Shown here: piece by piece, positions 1-12,503 of the stretch
How the letters are laid out: each line of letters opens with the position of its first letter
Numbering within the stretch: the first letter of the stretch is position 1
Assembly (NCBI GenBank): GCA_025506515.1
Contig: CM046451.1
Coordinates: forward strand, 43,620,641-43,684,640
Direction of reading: 5' to 3'
Origin: Flaveria trinervia
Lineage: Eukaryota > Streptophyta > Magnoliopsida > Asterales > Asteraceae
DNA: 64,000 nt
Notes under the pieces: model-generated
Databases searched by the model: none
The model's input: the letters and a program-made list of their open reading frames with translations, nothing else
Told to the model about the DNA's origin: nothing
Program-made: the position numbers and the translations under genes

Positions 1-1
1 G

Positions 2-94
2 CCTAGTGCTGATGAGCTTGCAGACATTTTTACTAAGCCTTTGGATAGTTCAACTTTCCAAAACCTAGTTTACGGCTTGGTATGCTGCAGCTAG
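2..94 (+). pseudogene. C-terminal end of copia pol (RNase H end)
   Basis: The first 30 codons read in one frame as the final part of a Ty1/copia polyprotein and stop at TAG 92-94. The diagnostic motif is ADIFTKPL (codons from about 20 to 43), which closes nearly all plant copia pol proteins after the RNase H domain. The rest of pol is outside the window, so whether the full gene is intact cannot be judged. It belongs to element A and lies about 690 bases upstream of that element's third ORF. Confidence 0.85.
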
Positions 95-700
95 AATAAG
101 TGATAACTACTGATGATCTCAGTAATACTACGGATGATCATTAGTAACCATATCACATATAGTACTGATTCTGTTAAAACAACTGATAAAGTTACAACTA
201 CTGATGTAGTTATAAACTACTGATGTCAGTAAAACAGATAAGTACTGATGTCCTATGAAACACTGAAAACAGCTAAAGGCTGATGAGTAAGTGTTGAGGA
301 CAGTATGAAACAGCTGAAAGGCTATGAATTGACGAAAACTACTAATGAGAACTTTCTCTTCAGTTTGTTTCTTTACAACTGTTTGTTTCATCCTAAACAA
401 CTGATGACAAAACCATGTCTTCAGTAGTTTCACAACTACTGATGACTAACACCAAGTCATCAGCTGTTTACAACAACTGATCAAACCAGTCTTCAGTAGT
501 TTCACAACTACTGATGACTAAACCGAGTCTTCAGTTGTTTTCAAACATCTGAAGTCAAAACCATGGTTTTCAGTAGTTTTATAACTGCTGATGCCTAAAA
601 CAAGACTTCAGTTTTCAACTTCTGAAAGGGTAATACCATGTCATCAGTCGTTTACAACTACTGATGACTAACACCAAACCCTTCAGTCGTTTTCTAACCC
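95..700. repeat. Array of ACTACTGATGAC-type short inverted and direct repeats
   Basis: Units such as ACTACTGATGAC, CTTCAGTAGTTT and TTCAGTTGTTT recur about every 25-45 bases on both strands, with pairs forming imperfect hairpins. Related units fill 12540-12930 in the LTR of the same element. Confidence 0.7.
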
Positions 701-786
701 TTACCCTATAAATACACATACCTAAGCCTTAGCGCTTCATCCTCTCCAAACCTAACGTTCAAATCTCCAAAACTTCTCTCTCATTA
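95..786 (+). promoter_or_regulatory. Repeat-rich U3-like spacer with TATA box upstream of the third ORF of A
   Basis: The spacer has no long ORF. It is packed with short direct and inverted copies of ACTACTGATGAC and CTTCAGTAGTTT (about 110-690), several arranged as palindromes. It ends in a good TATA box, TATAAATA at 707-714, some 73 bases before the ATG at 787. Between them is a C/T-rich leader typical of plant 5' UTRs. The 3' LTR of A has the same kind of motif field in front of its own TATA box. A dedicated promoter for the third ORF is an inference from this layout. Confidence 0.55.
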
Positions 787-3700
787 ATGGCGGCCATGCA
801 GCTCAAACCACGCCATAACTGTGTTGCCTACCTCACAAAATCACCTTTCTGGACAAAGTTCGACTACGCCATTGATCTAATGGTCCAATCTCCCTACCAA
901 ACGGCCTTCCTTCTAAATCCCACCATTATGTCGAATCCTTACACCAGTTTTGGACGAACGTCACCCTTATAACTGGGGTGAACACACCGAGTCTCTCCAG
1001 TCGTTCGTCAACAATCATCAAGTGGTCATCACTCTCCGAAGTCATTTGCAAAACCCTTAACTTGAATGATGCCACTTTCCCTCGTTGGGTATCCAAAGGC
1101 ACAACTGATTTATCCTTTCCCATCATGGATATCAGGGAAACCTCAGTGCCTCTACCATCCTGAAGAAGCATTTCCATGATGCAGAACGTCTTATCTTTCA
1201 CATGGTAATGTTTGCTTAGCTCCTAAGACATCCTCTTGGGATCAAATGTCTACCAGGTGGCAGCATGTACTATTCTCTATCCTTGAGCAACACGACTTAA
1301 ACTTTTCTGAAATTATTTTTCTTGAACTTAAGGATATGGCCTCAAAATCTCTTTCTAATCGATGGATATTATATCCTCGTTCATTATGGCCATCATAGAG
1401 AACAGCTGCAAGCTGAGGGACTTGTTGGCCTTGGAGTCCCTGCAACGGCTGTATTGCCTGAAGTATACTCCAGGCACAACTCTGACCAACCCTGAAACAG
1501 CTGCCAAACTGCGAAAACCCACGCAGTTGGAACCCACAGCCACCACCTCCAATCCAAAGTCCCCACCAAACCAAAATCCAAAAAGCCAAAAACGGCTACT
1601 CAGGAGATGAGTCCCTGAGGTTGCCCCTGTACCACAAACACAGAACCACATACTGGTATAACCCCCCAGTTGTGTCAAAGACTCACCTGCCAAAGCCGCA
1701 CAGGTATCCTCTCAACAGGATCCTGTTGCAACCAATATTGGGGACCCACACTGCTGGAACCTATCTCACTTGAGAGGGTTACCATTGAGCGCACCATTCA
1801 CCCCGGTGCAATCTGCTTCTACCCAATCACCCATGCAACCGCCCCCAAAGTCCTACATTAATTGTTGCACAAGTGCTGAGTCAGTTGCACTCCTCCCCCC
1901 TCCCCAGATACCAATTACAACTGGGCATACCTCTACCATTGAGGGGGAGGATCAAAGTGCATCTGATAACCATAACATAGGGGTTACAATGTTCCATTTC
2001 CTAGTGTAGAAAAGGAGATTGGAACTTCTGGTGAGCTGCCACTTATCCTGCTTCAGCATATGATCAGGATGTAGTTGGTACCATTACTAAGACCTTACCA
2101 GAGGCAACTGCTGATGAAGGACATAGTCCTGAGACAGGAAGTCCCCAGTTCCAAGACAAAGGGGCACATACTATAACTGATCTACACTCAGTCATGTATC
2201 CTGATTCTATCAGGAGGTTAGGTGATTCAGAACCACTGATGATGACCTGAGCTTCTTTTACGATGGTTAGCCCAAAACACCATCCTGGAAGAGGAGGTGA
2301 GCAGACTCAAAGAGCTGCTTGCCAAAACTTCTGCGGATCAAAGACCATCTGTCTCTCAAACCCCCAGATGGCACCTTCATCTGAAGGTCTCCAAACACAG
2401 AGCCACTCCCATACCAAGCCACCTGCCTCTGCTTCTGGCTATTCTCAGGAACAGAACCCCCTGAGCAAATAGCTGCTATCTTTCAAAATTCCATACCTCT
2501 CATCAACATATAATCACTGATATAGTGATCAAAACCATTGATGAGAGGCTTTCCTCAGTAATACAACCTTGATAGAGGAAGTTGGGGCAAAAAGCTTTCT
2601 GACAATCAAACCTTGAAACCAATGCAACCAAAAAGGGGGAGATTCAGTCAGTGAAAGCAAAAAGAAAGAGGAGTGCAGAGAGGAAAGAGAAAGAGAAAGA
2701 AACAGAAGTGACAGTAGTGGACAAATAGAAGGAGTTGGCTGTGGAGACTGAAAAAGAGAAGGAGAAGGAAGCTGACATGGAGAAATCAAAGAAAAGAAAG
2801 AATGAAAAGGAGACTGCCTTGGAGCTGATGGTAAAAGAGGCTGATGCTGAACACAACAGATCAATGGATAACATCATTGATCAGTTGTTTAGGCAGGCCA
2901 TGACACTGACAAACTTGACTCTGAGATCAGAAGATTAGAGATTGAAGAAATCCAAAACAGATGGGCAAGTTATGATGTGTTAGAAGAGAAAGGCTGGAGA
3001 TCATGATCAGATTTATAGCAAAATATCTTGGAAGATCAATGATCGAAATCAAGGCTTGGTCCAGGGACAACATCTTGGCAATAACCACCAAGATCTGTTC
3101 GTCTGAAGTATACACTAAAGGATTAGTTATTGAAGCTTTGAATGAAGCTGGTGCTGGGAGCAGGACTGAACTAGCCAAGCAATCTAAAGCCACACTCACT
3201 CCAAAATGCTAGAATAGCCTGTCAACATTCCACACCTAAACCACCAAAACAACAACCCACCAAACCAACTCCCTTTCCCTCAAAACCAATAGCCGATGAT
3301 GTACCCCAGAAGAAGAAGAGAAGGGTATTAAGGCTAGAAGATGATGAAGAAGATGATGAGAAAATGATGAAGATAGGCTGCCACTCTCAGCTGTTATACA
3401 GTTGCCGAAGGCCACAAGTCACTCTCCAACAATTACTCCTGAAACTCAAAGACAAATTGTGAAAGTGAAGCTAGAAGAAGAAGAGCTTCACAAACAACAC
3501 GATGAGGAATTGTTGAGAAGGGTTGACAAAGCATATGAAGCCACATCTTCTATCATCAACATGAAGAAGCATGCTCTCAGATTATACACTCTTAAGCATA
3601 CATTTCAATATCAAAAAAGGAGAGTGAGGATTTGGCCTGATCCAGGGTGGTGTCATAGGATTCATAAGAAAAAACATTCCACAGAGATACATTGGCCAGG

Positions 3701-4264
3701 TGAAAAAGATTGTAGATGAAGTGATCTCACTGGTCTTTGTAGTATCACCCTGGGAAATCCTAGAAGACTTCAAGAAAGCTTATAAAGCTAACCAAACCCC
3801 ACAGAAGATGCTGGAAAATAAAATGGTGAAAAAGGGGTAGTATATAAGAGGCTTGAAGAAGTCAGAAAGAATGAGCTCCAGTTGTTCCTAGAGGGTAATC
3901 ACCCTGATGAATTTGCTTATAGAATAATAACAATTGTGGAGCTAAAGAATGGGAAACATGTCAAATACCTATCTGAGTACTATGGGCTGAATCATTATTT
4001 GAAGGAGGTGCTGAAGAGCTGACCATGGAGGAACAAATTACCTTCCTTGAGGCCTACACAAGAGAGTCATACAGACTTATAGTGGGGAAGTAGATCTCAT
4101 GGATGGGGTAACACTCTGTGTCCAGTTCCCCAAGACAGAGTTCCCATTCATACTTTGCCAACAGATCATTAAGACTTCTTCCCAGGCCTGTGCTTAAAAA
4201 GGGTCACTTCTGAGCTGATCTAGAAGACAAAAAACCAATTCTTCTGCCATAATAAGTGGGAATC
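787..4264 (+). pseudogene. Decayed third (env-like/accessory) ORF of element A
   Basis: The ATG at 787 starts a reading frame (MAAMQLKPRHNCVAYLTKS) resembling the N-terminus of the extra ORF that follows pol in Sirevirus-like elements of Asteraceae. Homology continues in shifted frames at 978-1163, 1670-2009 and 2263-2472. The middle has Pro-rich sequence. The frames at 2735-2938 and 3402-3719 are rich in Glu and Lys with long helical stretches, consistent with a coiled coil (2740-3560). Many stops and frameshifts make it a pseudogene. The function of this ORF family is unknown; 'env-like' is only a positional label. Its 3' end is cut by element B at 4264 and the residue continues at 12454-12490. 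Confidence 0.6.
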
Positions 4265-5253
4265 TGTACGATTTCATATGCCCAAAACACATAGAATATT
4301 GATGTGGGTAGTTAGTTCATGATCGAAGTCGGGTTATACCCAATAACAACCTATACAAACACCAACAATTATTTATTTGTTGATAAGTCATACAATAAAT
4401 ATTGACAACCTATTAGTAAATTGGTTTTCTAAATTGCTTTTGTGAAAGAACAATATTATTGGATAATTTGTTCATGAGATATTTATTTGATATATTATTT
4501 AAGTTGTTAAATAATGTCAAATAAAAGTATGTCATGTTATAAAATTTAAACTATGTTTTAATTTTGTAACTTAATATGCTTGGAAGTGTAGTTTTTATAA
4601 AAGATTAAAAAGAAAGGGAAACCCCCTTTTGGGTTAAATTTTTGGGCCGCCCCTATGGGCCATTAAGAGGATATGTCTTGCTTCTTGTTCTTTGCAAGAG
4701 TTAACTCACATTATCACTCACCCTCTTTTGCTACACTCTCTCTCACACACACAAAAGGGCAACATTTTCTCTCTTGAAGACAACAACATTTTTGATTTGA
4801 AGCAGCCAGAAACAAAGCTGAAAAATCGTTTTTCTTGGTTGTTTTGGCTGATTTGGGTTGCTCTTCTAGGGGTTTTCTTGTGGTGTAAAGCTCCCTAACA
4901 AAGCAAGGTGTTGGAAGAAGCTTATGGGTACTACAACTTGAGGTTCTCTTCTTTGAGGGCTGCATAAACAATATCATCATCATCTTCATCTCATCCTTCT
5001 TTCATTTGTTTTGAAGGCTGCAGAAAGGTTTATAGCAGCCCCTTGTGGCTGTCATATTATGTTGTTTTATGTTCTCATAGCTTGTCTATTCACATAATAT
5101 GATCCTTGTATTATGGGTTTGTTTCATATGCTTAATGGCCACTTAAAGAACATATATTTCAGCTTTCAAAATCGTTAAAAACTAATATTATCTGCTGCGT
5201 TTTCTGAAGGTTTAAATGGTTAAACTACGTTTTATGTTCTTGCAAACCCAACA
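4265..5253 (+). repeat. 5' LTR of element B
   Basis: Direct repeat of 11457-12453, TG...CA ends, 989 bases. It contains a C/T and CACACA-rich stretch (4725-4760), and no ORF in it looks real. Confidence 0.9.
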
Positions 5254-6694
5254 TGGCATCAAGAGCCGTTTATGTGGATGACTTGCTTGTTTTGTCCTTT
5301 AAAATTGGTTTTAAGGATTATAGACTTGTTATAGGCTGTTTTTTGGCTGCTATGTTTTGTTTGAATGATTCCCCAACTTTCAAGGTCATATCACACATGC
5401 TAGTGATTAGATCTTGAAAGATATATATCATGATATGTTGATTTTGGACAATGTTTAAAACCAAAAAATTCAGTTTATGTTGGCTGAAATTTGAAGGTTT
5501 TAAGTGGGGTTTCATTATATGTTTTGATGATATGATCATTGGATGTTAGTGTGCATAACCTAGCCTTTGACCTTGTGTTGTTTGGATGCTTGCAATGTTG
5601 TTTTGGTTGTTTTCTCTTGGGATTGTAATATTATTCATTGTGCTTTGTTTAAAAATGTAACTTGTCTATTATTCATAGGGATGTAATAATAGATTAGGAG
5701 CCTTTTTTCTTTTACTAGAAATATGTATTAGGATATATATTTTGTAAAAGAAGATGCTCGGGATGGAAGCACAAATGGAAGACACAAAAGAAGGTTTTGA
5801 AGCTATGGATGCAAGTTCAAGTGGGAGTCCATCAAGACCCCTATTTTGTGTTGTTTTCAACCCTTAGGAAAGACCTAATGACCACACTTGTGATGGCAAC
5901 AAGTGTGGTCACAATAGTAGCTAAGGTTATGCACATTATGGTTGTTTATGCTTATGACTTGTTTGGATGTTTGTTATTTGATTGTGTGGTTGATTTTTGA
6001 CATGCATTACATCTAATTAACAAACTTAACAAGTATTAAAATGATGGTTCTTAATCATTAAAAGTAATAAAAGGTATTAAATTGATTTAATGGTTTTAAA
6101 GATTAGAATTGGTTTTAATCAAAGGACCATAGGGTACCTTGTATTTGAAAGCATGCAAATACAAGTACATAGAGTTTTCTAAACTGGAGTTATGAAATCT
6201 CTAAACTTTTGACCAACAAGTTCAACACCGTCCTTTTGCACAACACTTGAATCATTTGGAAACTCTTAATGGATAAGGTCACCTAACCATTTAGAGGGAA
6301 CTTATGATTTAAGGTGGGGATACCACATTGGTGGGATAAAGGTCACCTAACCACTTATGTGGGTAACTCACACGTGTGTGCAAGTAGGGTAACTTGATTC
6401 AAACCATGTTAAATGGATCACCTAAATATGGTTTCCAAATGGTGTTGATGGGATTAACGTGCCGACTTTACATATGATGTTTAAAGGTCGATCCCATACA
6501 TCTAGAAGTTGCAAATGGTTGCAACCGTCAATCGTTGACCACCTTATTAATTTAATCGTGGGATAAGGTCACCTAACCACAATTTAAATGTAATGTTGGG
6601 TTCTAGATTTTAATATAAAAATGGCTTAAAAGGCATTAATTATTAGAATTGGCAATATCGAAAATACTAAATAAAACTTTGTTAAATTTTGTAG
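5254..6694 (+). other. PBS and untranslated leader of element B
   Basis: TGGCATCAAGAGCC just after the LTR (5254-5267) resembles the initiator-Met tRNA primer site TGGTATCAGAGC with changes. The remaining 1.4 kb is AT-rich and carries no supported ORF. A short phrase, 'GGTCACCTAACCA', recurs at about 6280, 6345, 6410 and 6565. Confidence 0.7.
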
Positions 6695-7608
6695 ATGGCC
6701 TCACATAATGATAATTTCGATAACTCATCCACGTCCAACCAATCTCTACGAGCGATCCTCCAAAAGGACGTCTAAATCATAACAACTTTATCGACTGGTA
6801 TCGAAACTTGAGAATCGTTCTCAAGCAAGAGAGAAGATCATATGTTTTAGACGACCCTATCCCCGATCAACCTAGCGAGGATGATGAGGAGGCCTACAAC
6901 GATTGGCTGAAGTACACTGAGGACTCCGTCCAAGTGTCTTATCTCATGCTAGCGAGCATGACTCTGGATCTCCAAAAGGAGTATGAACACCACAGAGTTT
7001 ACGACATGATAACCCAGCTGAAGGAAACGTTCCAACAGCAAGCAAGGGTTGAGCGCTTCGAAACGGTTCGAGCACTCCATGCATGTCGTATGGACGACAA
7101 CCAATCTGTTTCATCTTATGTACTTAAGATGAAAAGTCACATTGACCACCTCGAGAGGCTTAATTGTCCCATCTCGAAGGAATTGGCCACGGATTTGATC
7201 CTCAATGGCCTTACCAAGAGGTTCGAGACATTCGTGTTGAACTACAACATGAATGCTTGGGACAAAAGCATTGGTGAGCTTCACTCAATGCTCAAAACTG
7301 CCGAGGCGGCCATGGGTAAAAGGGTTTTACCCGTTCTCATCATCAATGAAGGTGGGAACAATAAAGCCTCGTCCCGCACCCAAGGCAAAAGTTGCCAAGG
7401 GCAAGGGACCCGCTTGGGGAAAAGGGAAAGGGGTGGCAAGGGTGCCACCCAAACCACAGAGAAAAAGCAAAAGGTTGCTACTAACGACCCATGCTTCAAG
7501 TGTGGGGAGATTGGACATTGGGCAAGGAATTGTCCTGTCCATCTCCAAGAGTTGAAAGCAAAGAGGGATGCCGAGCAGACCTCAGGTACAATACATGATC
7601 CATATTGA
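6695..7608 (+). pseudogene. gag of element B (frameshifted once)
   Basis: Gag packages RNA in the virus-like particle. The likely start is ATG 6695 (MASHNDNF...). A one-base loss near 6768 shifts the frame; after it the reading runs open for about 280 codons to 7608. This frame has the conserved copia gag block (NFIDWYRNLRIVLKQE, about 6784-6831), the helical UBN2-like region with WLKY...SYLMLASM, a basic linker, and one CX2CX4HX4C zinc knuckle, CFKCGEIGHWARNC (about 7493-7534). Protease sequence follows immediately. Only the early frameshift is fatal, so this is one of the better-kept coding stretches in the window. Confidence 0.85.
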
Positions 7609-10600
7609 TTTAAACATGATATCCTCTAACACATGGGTATTAGATACCGGATGTGGAACTCATATTTGCAATTTGTTGCAGGGGTTCAAAAGAAGTAGTG
7701 ACTTCAGAAAGGGGATGTAAGCCTACATGGGCAATGGGGCTAAAGTTCAAGTTGAAGCCCGTGGTGACTACATCTTGAAACTTCCAAATGGTTTGGAAGT
7801 GATTTTGAACAATGTTTTGTATGCTCCTAGTTTGACTAGGAAATTATCTCTGTAGCCCTGTTAAAACGATTGGATATATATTATCCTTTATTGAAAATGA
7901 TATTCATGTTTCTTTAAATGGTATGTTCTATTTTAAAGCCATTCCCATTAATGGTATTTATGAATTGGCTCATGAAAATACTCTAAATAGCTCATTGTAC
8001 CAAACTAACACCAAGAAACTCAAGTTGGACTTGAGTGATACCTATCTTTGGCATTGTCGTCTTGGTCATATAAACAGAAACGTATACAAACACTTCAAAA
8101 GAATGGTCTTTTAAAAACAAATGAATGTGATTCATTGATGTATGTGAATCTTGTTTACAAGGTAAAATGACTACATCCTTTAGTGGAACTAACGAAAGGG
8201 CAAAAGATTTATTAGGAATCATACATTCAGATGTATGGTGGTCCTTTTAAACCATGACTAGGAATGGTGAAAGATACTTCATTACCTTTACCGACGATTA
8301 TAGCCGCTATGGGTTTGTGTACTTATTAAAGCACAAAGATGAAGCTTTTGAATGTTCAAAATCTTCAAGAATAAGTAGAAAATCAACTCAACAAGTCGAT
8401 TAAAGTTCTCCGCACCGATAGAGGAGGTGAATACCTAAGTGATGCTTTTCAAGATCATCTTAGGAATTGTAGGATCGTCTCACAACTCACTCCACCTGGA
8501 ACACCACAACATAATGGTGTGTCTGAGAGGAGGAATTGAACCTTATTGGATATGGTTCGATCTATGATGGCTAGAAGCACATTACCTCTATCATTTTAGG
8601 GTTTCGCTCTGCTCTCCGCGGCCCGTATTCTAAATATGGCCCCAACCAAAAAGGTGGAAAGGACACCTTTTGAGATATGGCATGGAAGAGTTTCGTCCCT
8701 ATCATACTTAAGGGTCTGGGGTTGTGAGGCTTATGTTAAGACTCCCACCCCAAACAAATTGGAAGTCCGATCCACCAAGTGCATCTTTGTTGGATACCCT
8801 AGAGATTCTATGGGATATTATTTCTATGATCCACTAGAACAAAAGGTGTTTGTTGCCAGAAAGGGTGAGTTCTTAGAAGCAAAGTTCCTTATGGAAGGAA
8901 CTAGCAGTAGAACAGTGGATCTTGAGGAGGATCAAGAACCACAACCCGATGCACGTTTGGTTGAAACTAGCACTCAACATGAGGATGTTGAAGATGATCA
9001 AATGGTTGATCAATACACACAAAACGTTCGCAGAAGTGGTAGAACTAGTAATCCACCGGAAAGATACGGATTTTTCATGGATGGATGCTATGTGGTAGAT
9101 TCAGATGGAACAACCACATATCCTGATGTAGTGTCCAATTCGGATTGTGACAAATGGCTCGAGGCCATGAGCGTTGAGATGCAATCCATGCATGAAAATC
9201 AAGTATGGGACTTGGTTGTTCCACCTCCTAACTTAAAAGTAGTTGGAAGCAAGTGGGTTTTCAAGAAGAAAACCGATATGCATGGAAACATGGATACTTA
9301 TAAAGCTAGACTTGTAGCAAAGGGTTTCACTCAAACTCAAGGGGTTGATTATGATGAAACCTTCTCACTTGTTGCGATGCTAAAGTCTATAAGGATATTG
9401 TTTGCCATAGCTGCTCATTATGATTATGAGATTTGGCAAATGGATATGAAAACTGCTTTCCTAAATGGATATCTTAAGGAAGATGTCTATATGGTTCAGC
9501 TTGAAGGTTTTGTCGATCCAAAACATCCTAAAAAGGTATGCAAGTTAAAGAAATCAATCTATGGATTGAAGCAAGCGTCGAGAAGCTGGAATCATCGTTT
9601 TGATGAGGAGGTAAAGAAATATGGCTTCATCAAAAACGATGATGAGGCTTGTTTGTATAAGAAGGCTAGTGGAGCACAGTAACTTTCCTAGTATTGTATG
9701 TTGATGACATACTACTATTTGGAAATGACATTCCAACCTTGGAAGGTGTAAAAACCTGGCTTGGAAGTTGCTTTTCCATGAAGGATCTTGGTGAAGCCGC
9801 CTATATTCTGGGAATAAAGATCTATAGGGATAGATCAAGGCGATTTATTGGTTTAAATCAAAGTGCGTATATTGATAAAATCTTGAAAAGGTTCAAGATA
9901 GAAAACTCTAAGAAAGGTACCGTACCTATTCAAAGAGGAACGATATTAAGTACGACTCAATGTCCTAGCTCAAAGGATGAGCAAGATAAAATGAAGGCAA
10001 TCCCATACACATCTGCTATTGGATCCATCATGTATGCGATGATATGCACTCGACCGGACGTGTCATGCGCCTTAAGCATGACAAGCCGTTACCAGCAAAA
10101 TCCTGGAAACATTCATTGGATGGCTGTTAAGAACATACTTAAGTACCTAAGGAGGACAAGGGACATGTTCCTAATCTATGGATCTGGTGATGAAGAACTC
10201 GTTGTAAAAGGTTACACGGATGCGAGTTTCCAAACCGATCGTGATGATTCTCGGTCACAATCGGATATATTTTCATTCTGAATGGAGGAGCGGTCTCTTG
10301 GAAGAGCTCCAAGCAGGATGTGGTGGCTCTATCACTACAGAATCAGAATACGTCGCCGCCTCATTGGCAGCTCAAGAAGCTGCATGGTTGAAGATATTCA
10401 TTGCCATCTAGGGGTTGTCCCTTCCATTCAGGACCCCCTAGAGATCTTTTGTGATAACGAGGGTGCGATTGCTCAAATCAAGGAACCTCGTGCTCATCAA
10501 AAGACTAGGCACATTGAGCGGAGATTCAACTACATACGGGATGAAGTTGAAAAGGAAAGATATGTATTCGCAAAGTTCACACGGATCAAAACATAGTGGA

Positions 10601-10685
10601 TCCTCTCACGAAGCTCCTTGAAAAGGCAAAGCATGAAGGTCATACTTGTGCCATGGGACTTCGATATTCTAGTGATTGGATTTGA
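7609..10685 (+). pseudogene. pol of element B: protease, integrase, RT, RNase H
   Basis: The copia domain order is complete. Protease keeps its active site, DTGCG at 7643. The GAG-pre-integrase motif LWHCRLGH is at about 8047-8070. Integrase has its DDE region across 8220-8560 (SDVWW, RTDRGGEY, PQHNGVSERRN), broken by several stops. A long open stretch, 8636-9682, holds the integrase C-terminus and the first half of RT (WVFKKK, QMDMKTAFLNG). A frameshift at about 9682 separates it from 9694-10281, which has the RT catalytic motif YVDD (9697-9708) and the start of RNase H. The rest of RNase H runs on in shifted frames and ends at TGA 10683-10685 after SSDWI. Confidence 0.88.
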
Positions 10686-11456
10686 TCTGTAAACTTTGTA
10701 TTTGGATATGTGGAACTGTTTATTATTTGAATAAAATTATTTGGTTATAATGTTTCAATTAATGTTCCAATTTAGCATGTTTAATCCATGAGTAAATTGT
10801 TTACTCTAAATGTCTGTAGTCGTTCATACTTGTGGGAACAAGTGTGAGGGTAAGATTATTATGAACTTGGATTGGTTGATATTCATAAGGATGATATAGA
10901 GCAATGGTTGCTACCAAGGTTCATAGATATTTGCGGGATGCAAATATTGGACTGACCCGCATCTCAAATTTTACTACATGGAATCTTATTGATTGATCAT
11001 AAGTAATTTGAGTAAAGGCGAATATCATTTGGTATCCTCCGACCTGAGATACATATTGGGTTTTGATGTTCACCAAGTATTATACCTTGAGCTATTTCTT
11101 CACTGTCCTGAAATAGTGGACAACCATAAGGGTATGTTCAAGAATGACACGAGGTGTTTTATGAGAAACGTATGTAGTCAACACGGAATTTGTTACTCTT
11201 ATTCGTTGAGAGTTAGATGTCTAAGGCCTGATAAGTTAAATCAACAAGGAATGATCATTCTGTGTTCTTGGGTTAAACATGACATCTGAAATAAAAGGAT
11301 AGATGATTGATTCACCTAAATCATTTCAAGTAGGATACTTGAATAAGATGATGTTATTGAATGGCTATAAGTCATGCGTATTAAGGGTAGTAAACCGTTG
11401 TTAGGCGGTATTTACTGCTTGCATCAACTCCTATGAATTTTGTGCAAGTGGGAGAT
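10686..11456 (+). other. 3' untranslated region and polypurine tract of element B
   Basis: About 770 bases between the pol stop and the 3' LTR. The 98-codon open frame at 10993-11289 has no recognisable motif and is probably chance. The tract CAAGTGGGAGA ends at 11455, adjacent to the LTR. Confidence 0.65.
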
Positions 11457-12453
11457 TGTACGATTTCATATGCCCAAAACACATAGAATATTGATGTGGT
11501 TAGTACGTCATGATCCAAGTCGGGTTATACCCAATAACAAGCTATACAAACACCAACAATTATTTATTTGTTGATAAGATCATACAATAAATATTGACAC
11601 CTATTTAGTAAATTGGTTTTCTAAATATTGCTTTTGTGAAAGAACAATATTATTTGGATAATTTTTTCATGAGATATTTATTTGATATATTATTTAAGTT
11701 GGTTAAATAATGTCAAATAAAAGTATGTCATGTTATAAAATTTAAACTATGTTTTAATTTTGTAACTTAATATGCTTGGAAGTGTAGTTTTTATAAAAGA
11801 TTAAAAAGAGAGGGAAACCCCCTTTTGGGTTAAAATTTTCGGCCGCCCCTATGGGCCATTGAGAGGATATGTCTTGCTTCTTGTTCTTTGCAAGAGTTAA
11901 CTCACATTATCACTCAACCCTCTTTTGCTACACTCTCTCTCACACACACAAAGGGCAACATATTCTCTCTTAGAAGACAACAACATTTTCGATTTGAAGC
12001 AGCCAAAAACAAAGCTGAAAAATCATTTTTCTTGGTTGTTTTGGCTGATTTGGGTTGCTCTTCTAGGGGTTTTCTTGTGGTGTAAAGCTCCCTAACAAAG
12101 CAAGGTGTTTGGAAGAAGCTTGTGGGTACTACAACTTGAGGTTCTCTTCTTTGAGGGCTGCATAAACAATATCATCATCATCTTCATCTCATCCTTCTTT
12201 CATTCGTTTTGAAGGCTGCAGAAAGGTAGTTATAGCAGCCCCTTGTGGCTGTCATATTATGTTGTTTTATGTTCTCATAGCTTGTCTATTCACATAATAT
12301 GATCCTTGTATTATGGGTTTGTTTCATATGCTTAATGGCCACTTAAAGAACATATATTTCAGCTTTCAAAATCGTTAAAAACTAATATTATCCGCTGCGT
12401 TTTCTGAAAGTTTAAATGGTTAAACTACGTTTTATGTTCTTGCAAACCCAACA
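11457..12453 (+). repeat. 3' LTR of element B
   Basis: Direct repeat of 4265-5253, 997 bases, starting TGTACGATTTC and ending CCCAACA. It differs by scattered substitutions and small indels. Confidence 0.9.
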
Positions 12454-12503
12454 ACATCTTCAATAAGTTTAGAGGTTTTGGCTGCATTGGTTCAGGGGGA
12501 GTT
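12454..12503 (+). other. Tail of element A with polypurine tract
   Basis: These 50 bases resume element A after the B insertion. CAGGGGGAGT (12493-12502) is the polypurine tract directly ahead of the LTR, matching the GGGGGA type of Sirevirus-like elements. Confidence 0.7.

Larger units (their letters stand above)
4265..12453 (+). mobile_element. Element B: full-length Ty1/copia retrotransposon, degenerate
   Basis: Two direct LTRs (4265-5253 and 11457-12453) both begin TGTACGATTTCATATG and end AACCCAACA. Between them come a primer binding site, leader, gag and pol in copia order (protease, integrase, RT, RNase H), and a purine tract CAAGTGGGAGA just before the 3' LTR. Flanks GAATC (4260-4264) and ACATC (12454-12458) match only in part, so a clean target duplication is not seen. 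The LTRs look about 97% alike by eye. B is inserted in the third ORF of A. Confidence 0.9.

Noticed and set aside
10993..11289. 98-codon ORF after pol of B
   Set aside because: No recognisable motif and no support as a third ORF; treated as 3' untranslated sequence.
4260..12458. Clean target-site duplication for element B
   Set aside because: GAATC and ACATC agree in only three of five bases, so I do not claim one.
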